Source of the DNA: Streptomyces xylophagus
GTDB taxonomy: Bacteria; Actinomycetota; Actinomycetes; Streptomycetales; Streptomycetaceae
DNA: 64,000 nucleotides
NCBI RefSeq assembly: GCF_000716435.1
Contig: NZ_JNWO01000036.1
Span: forward strand, 13,484-77,483
Direction: 5' to 3'
Part shown: piece by piece, positions 33,172-40,991 of the stretch
How positions within the stretch are numbered: the stretch's first letter is position 1
Layout of the letters: every line of letters starts with the position of its first letter
Made by a program: the position numbers and the translations under genes
Notes under the pieces: model-generated
What the model was told of the DNA's origin: nothing
Database searches by the model: none
The model's input: only the letters and a program-made list of their open reading frames with translations

Positions 33172-33849
33172 TCACAGGGCGGCCGGGATCTTCTCCGCCC
33201 GACCCTTCATCCGGATCGCCGTGATGATCTCGACGACGCCGACCGCGACCAGCCAGATGCCGCCGACGAGGGTGAGGACGGCGACCGAGCGGAAGGGGGA
33301 GTCGATCAGGACGATGCCGGCGATGAACGTGACGACGCCGAGGAAGATCTGCCAGCCGCGGGCGGGCATGTTCGGGTCGGAGGCGGCGGCCAGGGTCTGG
33401 GTGATGCCGCGGATCAGCCAGCCGATGCCGATCCACAGGGCGAGCAACAGGATCGACTGCATCGGGCCGCGGAAGCAGAACAGGCCCAGCACGATCGACA
33501 GCGCGCCGCTGATGAACGCCAGCACGCGCAGCGAGGTCGCCCGGTGGGTGCCGAACGCGGAGACCAGCTGGAAGATGCCGCTGATCAGGAGGTAGACGCC
33601 GAAGAGGATGCCGGCCGCGAAGAGGGACGCGCCCGGCCACACCAGGACCAGGACGCCCAGGATCAGGGACGCGACGCCGGTGAGCAGGACGACCTGCCAG
33701 GCGGCCTTGGACAGGGCGTGCAGGGGGCCTTCGAGGTCCAGGTCTCGTTCACGTTCTCGTTCCCGCACGTCGCGCGGGGCGCTCGCGTCGTGGGCGCGGC
33801 GGTCGTCGAACTCCGGGCCCCGGGAGGGGCCGCTCGGTGCCTCGGTCAT
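33172..33849 (-). CDS. HdeD-family membrane protein
   Basis: A 225-residue protein with a charged, Arg/Glu/Asp-rich cytoplasmic N-terminus (about 45 residues) then six helices. Repeated motifs such as VASLILGVLVLVWPGASLF and GIVLIDSPFRSVAVLTLVGG match the HdeD (DUF308) family, associated with acid stress in enteric bacteria. The role here is unproven. The ATG at 33849 is the natural start. Confidence 0.82.
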   Translation of the reverse strand: MTEAPSGPSRGPEFDDRRAHDASAPRDVRERERERDLDLEGPLHALSKAAWQVVLLTGVASLILGVLVLVWPGASLFAAGILFGVYLLISGIFQLVSAFGTHRATSLRVLAFISGALSIVLGLFCFRGPMQSILLLALWIGIGWLIRGITQTLAAASDPNMPARGWQIFLGVVTFIAGIVLIDSPFRSVAVLTLVGGIWLVAVGVVEIITAIRMKGRAEKIPAAL

Positions 33850-33935
33850 GGTCCATGGTTTGACCGGGCGGCGACGGCCCGCCACCGGGGCGGGCCACCT
33901 GGCTGACGCGGTGGCCGACGCGGTGGCCTGCGCGA

Positions 33936-34541
33936 CTACTTGCCGCCGGCGGCCTTCGCGGCCTTGTCCGCCTTGGCCGCCGCCTTCATCTCCTGCTTGT
34001 GGGCGCGGACCTTGGTCAGCGACTCGGGCCCGGTGATGTCGGCGACGGACCGGAAGGACTTGGGTTCGCCGTACGCCCCGGCGGCCTCCCGCCACCCCTT
34101 CGGCGTCACTCCGAGCTGCTTGCCGAGCAGGGCCAGGAAGATCTGCGCCTTCTGTTTGCCGAACCCGGGCAGCTCCTCAAGGCGCTTGAGCAGGTCCGCC
34201 CCGGTGCCGACGCCCTCCCAGACGCCGCTCGCGTCCCCGTCGTAGTGCTCGACGAGGTACTGGCACAGCTGCTGGATCCGCTTCGCCATGGAACCCGGGT
34301 AACGATGCACGGCCGGCTTCTCGGAGAGCAGCGCGGCGAACTCCTCGGGGTCCCGCGCCGCGATCTCGTGCGCGTCCAGATCCTCGGCCCCGAGCCGGTC
34401 CGCGATCGTGCGCGGCCCCTTGAACGCCCACTCCATCGGCACCTGCTGGTCGAGCAGCATCCCCACCAGCGCGGCTAGCGGGGAACGGCCGAGGAGTTCG
34501 TCGGCGGCGGGGTCCTGGGCGAGATGAAGGGTGACGTCCAT
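33936..34541 (-). CDS. HhH-GPD-type base-excision DNA repair protein
   Basis: A 201-residue protein. An alpha-helical core has GMLLDQQVPMEWAFKGPRTI near the N-terminus and the helix-hairpin-helix LEELPGFGKQKAQIFLALLG (about 120-140). A Lys/Ala-rich tail follows (AAAKADKAAKAAGGK). This matches the HhH-GPD superfamily, although the usual catalytic Lys/Asp positions cannot be assigned with confidence. It is probably a glycosylase-like repair protein. It stands alone. Confidence 0.8.
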   Translation of the reverse strand: MDVTLHLAQDPAADELLGRSPLAALVGMLLDQQVPMEWAFKGPRTIADRLGAEDLDAHEIAARDPEEFAALLSEKPAVHRYPGSMAKRIQQLCQYLVEHYDGDASGVWEGVGTGADLLKRLEELPGFGKQKAQIFLALLGKQLGVTPKGWREAAGAYGEPKSFRSVADITGPESLTKVRAHKQEMKAAAKADKAAKAAGGK

Positions 34542-34566
34542 GACCCCGATGATGCCTCCGTGCGGG

Positions 34567-36051
34567 TCAGAGCTCCACGTGAGGGCTGGCGAACGCGGCG
34601 CCGAAGTAGCCCTTCACGTTGTACACGCTGATGCCGGCGCTCTTGCCGCAGACGTTGATCGAACCGCTGAGCACGGGACCGGAGGCCGAGCCGCGGGCGA
34701 CCCAGACGCAGCCGTCGCTGTTCTCCGTGGGGGCTCCTACGACCGTCTCGGCCTTGCCGTCCTTGTTCAGGTCGGCGAGGTGGACGCCCGCGCCGAACTG
34801 GTCCCCGGTCTCGACCGCGCCGGGCACACCCGCCGTGTCCTGGGTGTATCCGGCGGCCTTGGCGGTGGTCAGGCCGGTGGCGGAGCCGCGCAGCAGGATC
34901 GCGGTGCCGGCCGTCTTGTGCGTGCCGAGGGCTTCGCCGGGGGCGCCGACGAGGACATCGGCGTATCCATCCTTGTTCACGTCGCCGATGCTGAGGGACT
35001 GGCCGAACTCGTCACCGTTCTCCGCGGCGCCGGGCACGCCTGCCGTGTCCTGCTGGAAGACCTTCGGCTTCTGGTCGGCGGTGATGCCCTGCGCGCTGCC
35101 GTAGAGGACCTGGATCTCGCCGCCGCGGTGGGCGGCGCCGGTCTCGTTGGCGAGGTAGTCGTCCTCCGAGATGCCGGTGACGAGATCGCCGTAGCCGTCG
35201 CCGTTGATGTCGCCGATCTGGCCGGCATGGCCGTCGGCGTTGGGGAGATCGATGGGCCAGTTGGCGAGTCCGCCGTCATCGCCGGGAGCGCCGTTGTCGA
35301 CGTACACCGTTCCGCGCAGGTCGTCGTCCGAGGGCCCGGGCAGCCAGAACCGCTCGGCCTTTCCGTCGCCGTTCACGTCGCCCATCACGACGCCACGGGC
35401 GTTGGCCCGCCATTCGAGATAGCGGGAGGCGGCCTGGCCGGTGCGGGTGAACGGACCGCTGTAGGACGAGGCCTCACAACCCGAGCCGACCCCCACCTCC
35501 GGGGCCCCGTCGCCGTTCATGTCCCCCGTGGCCAGGGACAGTCCGAAGCGGCAGTACGTCCTGCCGTCCCCGTACCCGGTCGGCGGGGCGATGCTTGCGC
35601 CGCCCTTCAGACCGCTCGGGCCGCCCCACACGACGGTCACGGTGCCCCGCAACGACTTGCCGCTCACGCCCTCGTCCGGGGTGCCGACGATCAGGTCGGC
35701 GTATCCGTCCCGGTCCAGGTCGGCGCCGGCCACCGTGGTGCCGAAGCCGTCGTACTCCTCGGGGTCCCCGGGGATTCCCGCCGTGGCCTGGGTGATGACC
35801 GTCCGCCGCGTCGCACTGACCGTCGACGCGGAGCCGTACAGCACGACGACCGAACCGGCGGCCTCCACACCGCCGTTGGCGGCGTTCGGCGCACCGATCG
35901 CCAGGTCCCGGTACCCGTCCCCGTTGAAGTCGTCCTGCACGGCAGCCGTGTTGGCCCCCTTGTAGGGCGAGGCGGCCGACGACGACACCGGGGTGAGCGG
36001 GACGGCGACGGCGGCGGCGAGTACGACGGCCGTGGCGACAGCTCTGCGCAA
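34567..36051 (-). CDS. secreted FG-GAP/VCBS repeat protein
   Basis: A 494-residue protein with a signal peptide (RRAVATAVVLAAAVAVPLTP, cleavage after SSAA). It forms a beta-propeller-like array with about seven repeats, each bearing a calcium-loop such as DFNGDGYRDLAIGAPN, DLDRDGYADLIVGTPD, DMNGDGAPEVGVG, DVNKDGYADVLVGAP and DLNKDGKAETVVGAP. The TTG at 36051 was chosen because GAGGAG stands seven bases upstream. It likely binds surfaces or partners outside the cell. No enzymatic domain is present. Confidence 0.87.
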   Translation of the reverse strand: MRRAVATAVVLAAAVAVPLTPVSSSAASPYKGANTAAVQDDFNGDGYRDLAIGAPNAANGGVEAAGSVVVLYGSASTVSATRRTVITQATAGIPGDPEEYDGFGTTVAGADLDRDGYADLIVGTPDEGVSGKSLRGTVTVVWGGPSGLKGGASIAPPTGYGDGRTYCRFGLSLATGDMNGDGAPEVGVGSGCEASSYSGPFTRTGQAASRYLEWRANARGVVMGDVNGDGKAERFWLPGPSDDDLRGTVYVDNGAPGDDGGLANWPIDLPNADGHAGQIGDINGDGYGDLVTGISEDDYLANETGAAHRGGEIQVLYGSAQGITADQKPKVFQQDTAGVPGAAENGDEFGQSLSIGDVNKDGYADVLVGAPGEALGTHKTAGTAILLRGSATGLTTAKAAGYTQDTAGVPGAVETGDQFGAGVHLADLNKDGKAETVVGAPTENSDGCVWVARGSASGPVLSGSINVCGKSAGISVYNVKGYFGAAFASPHVEL

Positions 36052-36126
36052 GGGGGGACTCCTCGGTCGGGACAACAGGCGTACGCCTGGACACGCGAAG
36101 CACTCGGATGGTTGTACGCCTCGCTG

Positions 36127-36837
36127 CTACGCCCGCCAGTAGCCCAGGGCGTGCACCCGCTCCCGCCGCACCCCCAACTCCTTGCGCACGTACGACGACA
36201 GAGCCCGCGTCGTGGCCGTGTCGCAGGTGATCCAGACGTACGGGTCGGCGCTGTCCTTCAGCAGGTCGGGGAGTTCCGCCCGTACCCGCTCGGCGAGTTG
36301 GCCGCGGGAGAGCCTGCGGATCTCGTGCCGGTCCGGGTCGGTGTGGAGCGGCAGCCCGGCGAGGTCGCCCTCGAACCAGATCGTCGCCGGAATCGTCGAA
36401 CCCACCGCCCCCAGAAGGGAGTTGATGGCAGGGAGTGACGCCGGGTCGCCGATCGCGAAGAGGTGGGAGGGGGCCGGGGTGGGCTCCTCGAAGCCCGTGC
36501 CCTGGACCGTGGCCTCGATGGTGTCGCCGGGCTTGGCCGACCGGGCCCAGTCGCTCGCGCGGCCCTCGTGCAGGGCGAATTCGAGGCCGAAGGTGCCGGC
36601 CGCCGGGTCGGGGTCGACCAGGGTGTACGCCCGCTGGTGCGGCCTGCCCGCGTTGTCGAACCAGAGGCGGACCCACATCGTCGGGTGGACGCCGGTCGCC
36701 GCGAGCATGCCGCCGTCGGTGAGGCGGAGGCGCCGGTAGTGCGGGGTGACGTCCTCGGCCCTCGTGACGGTGAACTCGAAGTCCTTCGCGCGCAGCAGCC
36801 GGAGAACCGCGCCCTCCCAACCGCGCCCCTGCACCAT
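36127..36837 (-). CDS. siderophore-interacting protein (FAD/NAD(P)H ferric reductase family)
   Basis: A 236-residue protein of the SIP family (ViuB-like), which reduces iron-siderophore complexes inside the cell. The FAD-binding RAYTLVDPDPAAGTFGLEFA (about 85-105) is followed by the NAD(P)H-binding HLFAIGDPASLPAINSLLG and SSYVRKELGVRRERVHALGYW. The ATG at 36837 was preferred. The GTG at 36870 is possible, but the frame further up runs through the iron box. It is divergent from the acylase gene with a DmdR/IdeR-type box between them. Confidence 0.85.
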   Translation of the reverse strand: MVQGRGWEGAVLRLLRAKDFEFTVTRAEDVTPHYRRLRLTDGGMLAATGVHPTMWVRLWFDNAGRPHQRAYTLVDPDPAAGTFGLEFALHEGRASDWARSAKPGDTIEATVQGTGFEEPTPAPSHLFAIGDPASLPAINSLLGAVGSTIPATIWFEGDLAGLPLHTDPDRHEIRRLSRGQLAERVRAELPDLLKDSADPYVWITCDTATTRALSSYVRKELGVRRERVHALGYWRA

Positions 36838-36877
36838 GGCCTCTTCACCCTTCGCGTACGCTTTCCCCACCAGTAAC

Positions 36878-36896
36878 TTAGGCAAGGCTAACCTAA
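36878..36896. promoter_or_regulatory. DmdR/IdeR-type iron box
   Basis: TTAGGCAAGGCTAACCTAA, a near-perfect match to the actinobacterial iron-box consensus (TTAGGTTAGGCTAACCTAA; two mismatches). It lies between two divergent genes and could control both. Confidence 0.85.
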
Positions 36897-36926
36897 AGAA
36901 CAGCCTCGAAACGGAGGGGTCACAGG

Positions 36927-39038
36927 GTGACGACCCGGATCTACCGCGATACCTGGGGAATCCCCCATCTGCGCGCCGACAGCGCCGACGGGCTCGCCCG
37001 CGCCCAGGGCCGGGTCACCGCCCTCGACCGCGGCTGGCAGCTGGAGGTCGAGCGGCATCGCGCGCAGGGCACCTCGGCCGCCTTCCTCGGCGCGGACGCC
37101 CTGCCCTGGGACCTCTTCGCCCGGCGCGTCCGCCTCGACGACACGGCGAGGCGCTGTTTCGCCGCGCTGGAGCAGCGGGACCCGGAGACCGCGCGCTGGG
37201 TCCGGGCGTATGTCGACGGGGTCAACGAGGGGCTGGCCGAGGGGACTTCGGCTCCCGAGTTCGCCGAGTCCGGCCTGGCGCCCGGCCGTTGGGAGCCCTG
37301 GACCCCGCTCGGCGTCTGGCTCGGCACGCACATCCTGTTCGCGGGGTTCCCGGCCAAGCTCTGGCGCGAGGAGGCGATACGGCACCTCGGGCCGGATGCC
37401 GTCGGGCTGTTCGCCACGGACGGGCCCGGCACCTCCGGCAGCAACGGCTGGCTGGTGAGCGGGGAACGGACCACGACCGGGCGGGCCGTGCTCGCCGGTG
37501 ATCCTCATCGCTTCATCGAGCATCCCGGCGTCTACCAGCAAGTCCACCTCTCCTGCCCGGAGTTCGACGTCGTCGGCCTCACCGTGCCCGGCGTCCCCGG
37601 CATCGCCCACTTCGGGCACACCGGCACGGTCGCCTGGGCCATCACCAACGCCATGGCCGACTACCAGGACCTCTACCGGGAACGGTTGCGCCGCACCGGC
37701 GCCGGCGTGGAGGCCCTTGACCCGGACGGCAGTTGGCGGCGCGCCGCTCGGCACACGGAGATCATCGAGGTGGCGGGGCAGGAGTCCGTCGAGGTCGAGG
37801 TGATCGAGACCGCGCGGGGGCCCGTCGTCATCGGCGGCCCGGAGGGACTCGACGGCGGAGTCACCGAGCCGCCCGGCACCCCGCCCCTCGCCGTCAGCCT
37901 CCGCTACCCGCCCCGCGTCACCGAGGACCTCGGCTTCACCGCTCTGCTCCCGCTCCTCCGCGCCCGCCAAGTCGCCGACGTGGACCGGGCGTTCGACGAC
38001 TGGGCCGAGCCCGTCAACGTCGTCCAGGCCGCCGACACCGAGGGCGGACTGCTGCACCGGGTCGCGGGCCGGGTGCCGGTGCGCGCCGAGGCCAACCGCA
38101 CCCGGCTCGTCCCCGCCTGGGAGCCCGGCCACGAATGGCACGGCTGGCACGAGTCGCCCCGGGGGCAACTGACCGACGGCATCGCGGTCATGGCCAACCA
38201 GCGCGGCGCCGCCACTCCGCTCGGCGTCGAGTTCGCGCCGTCCCACCGCGCCGACCGCATCACCGCGCTGCTCGCCGAGCGCCCGACCTGGTCCACCGCC
38301 GACATGCCCGCGATCCACATGGACACCCATCTCGGCTCCGCCACACCACTGTTGGATCACCTGGCGTCCTTGACCGACCTCAGCCCCGACGCCTCCGCAC
38401 TCCGCGACCGGCTGCTCACCTGGGACCGCCGCATGGACGCCGACAGCGCCGATGCCGCCGCCTACGCGGCGGTACGCGGCGCGGTCGTACGACGGCTCGC
38501 GGCCCACCCGGCGTTCGCCGCGCTGGCCGAGTCGCCCGCGTACCCGGAGGTGTTCCTGCCGTGGCTCGCGCTGCTGCCCCGCGTGGGCTTCGCGCTCGAA
38601 CACCTGCTGCGGGCACGGGAGTTGTACGGCATCGACCGTCCGGCGATCGTGCGGGCGGCGGTCGAGGAGGCGGCGGCCGAGCCGGACCGCGCGTGGGGTG
38701 ACACCCACCGCCTAGTCCCCTGGCGGGCGCTCGCCGGAACCACGACCGCCGGGCCCGGCCTGTCCGGCGACCACGACTGTGTGCTGTGCACCTCCTCCGT
38801 GCCGGGGCTCACCGACCTGAGCGCGCGGGGTCCGGCGGCCCGCTTCGTGTGGGACCTGGCCCGGCGGGAGGACAGCCTGTGGGTGGTGCCGTTCGGGGCG
38901 TCGGGGGTGCCCGACTCGCCGCACCACCGCGACCAACTGCCCTTGTGGCTCAAGGGAGATCTGGTCCCGGTCGTCACCGACTTCACCCGACTCGCCCTCG
39001 ACGAGGAGACCAAGAAGACCAAGGAGACCGATGTCTGA
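36927..39038 (+). CDS. penicillin-acylase-family Ntn-hydrolase, iron-controlled
   Basis: A 703-residue protein with the fold of penicillin/acylhomoserine lactone acylases. The N-terminal chain has YRDTWGIPHLRA and EVERHRAQG. The autoprocessing site is probably TSGSNGWLV (near residue 172), where Ser would become the new N-terminus, followed by AGDPHRFIEHPGVYQQVHLS and a later NMAD-like site. Unlike classical acylases it has no signal peptide, so a cytoplasmic role is expected. It starts at a GTG with GGAGGGG ahead, 30 bases after an iron box. Confidence 0.82.
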   Translation: MTTRIYRDTWGIPHLRADSADGLARAQGRVTALDRGWQLEVERHRAQGTSAAFLGADALPWDLFARRVRLDDTARRCFAALEQRDPETARWVRAYVDGVNEGLAEGTSAPEFAESGLAPGRWEPWTPLGVWLGTHILFAGFPAKLWREEAIRHLGPDAVGLFATDGPGTSGSNGWLVSGERTTTGRAVLAGDPHRFIEHPGVYQQVHLSCPEFDVVGLTVPGVPGIAHFGHTGTVAWAITNAMADYQDLYRERLRRTGAGVEALDPDGSWRRAARHTEIIEVAGQESVEVEVIETARGPVVIGGPEGLDGGVTEPPGTPPLAVSLRYPPRVTEDLGFTALLPLLRARQVADVDRAFDDWAEPVNVVQAADTEGGLLHRVAGRVPVRAEANRTRLVPAWEPGHEWHGWHESPRGQLTDGIAVMANQRGAATPLGVEFAPSHRADRITALLAERPTWSTADMPAIHMDTHLGSATPLLDHLASLTDLSPDASALRDRLLTWDRRMDADSADAAAYAAVRGAVVRRLAAHPAFAALAESPAYPEVFLPWLALLPRVGFALEHLLRARELYGIDRPAIVRAAVEEAAAEPDRAWGDTHRLVPWRALAGTTTAGPGLSGDHDCVLCTSSVPGLTDLSARGPAARFVWDLARREDSLWVVPFGASGVPDSPHHRDQLPLWLKGDLVPVVTDFTRLALDEETKKTKETDV

Positions 39039-39660
39039 CCTGCACACCCCCACCCGCCGACCCGTCCACTCCCAGCACGTCGACGGCTTCGGCACCGTCC
39101 GCGTCCTGCCCCTGGACGCGACGGCCGACGCCGAGGTGGTCCACCGCTGGGTCAGCGCCGAACGGGCCGCGTTCTGGGGCATGAACGGTCTCACCCGGGC
39201 CCAAGTCACCGAGATCTACGCCCACATGGACACCCTCGACACCCACCACGCCCACCTGGTGGTCAGGGACGACGAACCGGTCGGGCTGCTCCAGACCTAC
39301 GAGCCCGAGGCCGACCGCGTCGGCGACTGCTACGACGTACGACCCGGAGACATCGGCATCCACCTCCTCCTCGCGCCCGCCGGAGCGGGCGGCGACCGGA
39401 CCGGCTGGTCGGCGGCGGTGCTGGGCGTTCTCGCCTCCTACGTCCTGCTCGGTCTGGACCGGCGCCGGGTCGTGGTCGATCCGGACGTGCGCAACGAGAA
39501 GGCGATCGCACGGTTCCTGCGGCAGGGCTTCGTGGCGGGCCCGAGGGTCGTCCTGCCGGAGCTCGACCTCCCGGACGTGTACCTGCCCGAAAAGCACGCT
39601 CAACTGGCGTTTCTCCCTCGCGAGGTGGCCTTCCCGAAGCCTGCGGCGGCCTTCCCGTAG
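39031..39660 (+). CDS. GNAT acetyltransferase, AlcB/IucB-like siderophore type
   Basis: A 209-residue protein that overlaps the acylase stop by eight bases. It matches the siderophore-biosynthesis acyltransferase class (Acetyltransf_8): WVSAERAAFWGMNG near the N-terminus, GDIGIHLLLAPA, then RRVVVDPDVRNEKAIARFLR and QGFVAGPRVVLP. AlcB-type enzymes acylate N-hydroxylated diamines of hydroxamate siderophores. Together with the acylase and the iron box it suggests processing or making of a siderophore or its precursor. Confidence 0.85.
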   Translation: MSDLHTPTRRPVHSQHVDGFGTVRVLPLDATADAEVVHRWVSAERAAFWGMNGLTRAQVTEIYAHMDTLDTHHAHLVVRDDEPVGLLQTYEPEADRVGDCYDVRPGDIGIHLLLAPAGAGGDRTGWSAAVLGVLASYVLLGLDRRRVVVDPDVRNEKAIARFLRQGFVAGPRVVLPELDLPDVYLPEKHAQLAFLPREVAFPKPAAAFP

Positions 39661-39669
39661 CCTGCCGAA

Positions 39670-40152
39670 GTGACCGGAGTGACCCCAGAAGACCTCGTCG
39701 CCCACTACGACCTGGAGCCGATCCCCCGCGAGGGCGGCCTGTTCCGCCGTACCTGGGCGGGCCCGGAACGGCCCGACGGCCGCCCCGAGGGCACGGCGAT
39801 CGTCGCGCTGCTGACAGTGCCCGACTACTCCGCCCTGCACCGCCTGCCCGGCGACGAGGTCTGGCACTTCTACCTCGGCGACCCGCTCGAACTCCTGCTC
39901 CTCGCCCCCGACGGCAGCTCCCGCACGGCGGTCCTCGGCCCGGACGTCCTGCACGGCCAGCACCTCCAGTTCACCGTGCCCGGCGGCACCTGGATGGGGG
40001 CGCGGGTGGTCGCGGGCGGCGCGTGGACGTTCTTCGGCTGCACGATGGCACCCGGTTTCACCTACGAGGGCTACGAGCACGGCGACGCGGGCGAGCTGAC
40101 CGCCCGCTACCCGTCCGAGGCCGCCCGCATCACCGGGTTGTGCCGCCCGTGA
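39670..40152 (+). CDS. cupin domain protein, DUF985 type
   Basis: A 160-residue protein with a single beta-barrel (cupin_5). Signature segments are EGGLFRRTWAGPE, HRLPGDEVWHFYLGDPLELL and FFGCTMAPGFTYEGYEHGD. The role is unknown; it may bind a small molecule. The start is a GTG at 39670. A second GTG at 39679 has GGA before it, so the exact start is uncertain. It lies nine bases after the acetyltransferase gene and overlaps the SDR gene by four. Confidence 0.78.
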   Translation: MTGVTPEDLVAHYDLEPIPREGGLFRRTWAGPERPDGRPEGTAIVALLTVPDYSALHRLPGDEVWHFYLGDPLELLLLAPDGSSRTAVLGPDVLHGQHLQFTVPGGTWMGARVVAGGAWTFFGCTMAPGFTYEGYEHGDAGELTARYPSEAARITGLCRP

Positions 40153-40928
40153 CCCGCCTGCTGGAGGGCCAGGTCGCCCTCGTCACGGGCGCGGGCGGCG
40201 GCATCGGCCGGGGCATCGCGCTGCGGTTCGCCGAGGAGGGCGCGGCGGCGGTCGCGGTCCACTGCCGTACGGCGGTCGAGGCGGCCGGTGAAGTCGCTTC
40301 GCGCGTAAGGGAGTTGGGGGCCCGAGCCGTCGTACTGCAAGCCGATCTCACCGACGAGGACGCCTGCCGCGGACTGGTCCGCGAGGCGGCCGAGTGGGGC
40401 GGCGGGCGGCTGACGGCGCTGGTCAACAACGCGGGTGTGCAGCCGACCCAGCCCCTGGACGGGATGACGGCGGCGGACTGGCGGGCGGTCGTGGACGCGA
40501 ATCTGCTGAGCGTGTTCGCCTGCACGCAAGCGGCGGCCGAGGTGATGCGGGAGCAGCACGGGGAGGGCGGTGGCGGCACGGTGACGCATATCGCGTCGAT
40601 CGAGGCGAGCGCCCCGGCCCCGCTGCACGCGCACTACTCCGCGTCCAAGGCGGCCGTCGTGATGCACGCGCGGTCGGCGGCCCTGGAGTACGGGCCGTAC
40701 GGCATCCGCGTCAACACGGTCTCGCCCGGTCTGATCGATCGGGAGGGGTTGGCGGAGGCCTGGCCGGAGGGGGTGCGGAGGTGGCGGGAGGCGGCGCCGA
40801 CGGGGCGGCTGGGCCGGCCGGAGGACGTGGGTGACGCGTGCGTGTTCCTGGCGTCCTCGCTCGCTTCCTGGATCACCGGGCACGACCTGGTCGTGGACGG
40901 CGGAGTGTTGGCGCGGCCCACATGGTGA
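40149..40928 (+). CDS. short-chain dehydrogenase/reductase
   Basis: A 259-residue SDR. The nucleotide motif is VTGAGGGIGRGIALRFA, then NNAGVQ. The catalytic Ser in THIASIEAS is followed by Tyr and Lys in HYSASKAAVVMH, and the end VDGGVLARPTW is typical. The GTG at 40149 overlaps the cupin stop, giving tight coupling. The substrate is unknown. It is probably co-transcribed from the acylase promoter. Confidence 0.87.
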   Translation: MTRLLEGQVALVTGAGGGIGRGIALRFAEEGAAAVAVHCRTAVEAAGEVASRVRELGARAVVLQADLTDEDACRGLVREAAEWGGGRLTALVNNAGVQPTQPLDGMTAADWRAVVDANLLSVFACTQAAAEVMREQHGEGGGGTVTHIASIEASAPAPLHAHYSASKAAVVMHARSAALEYGPYGIRVNTVSPGLIDREGLAEAWPEGVRRWREAAPTGRLGRPEDVGDACVFLASSLASWITGHDLVVDGGVLARPTW

Positions 40929-40991
40929 GTCATAGGGGCGGTACGTCCGTACATAACCGGAGGCCTGCAAGTCCGAAGACGGAGAAGTGAC

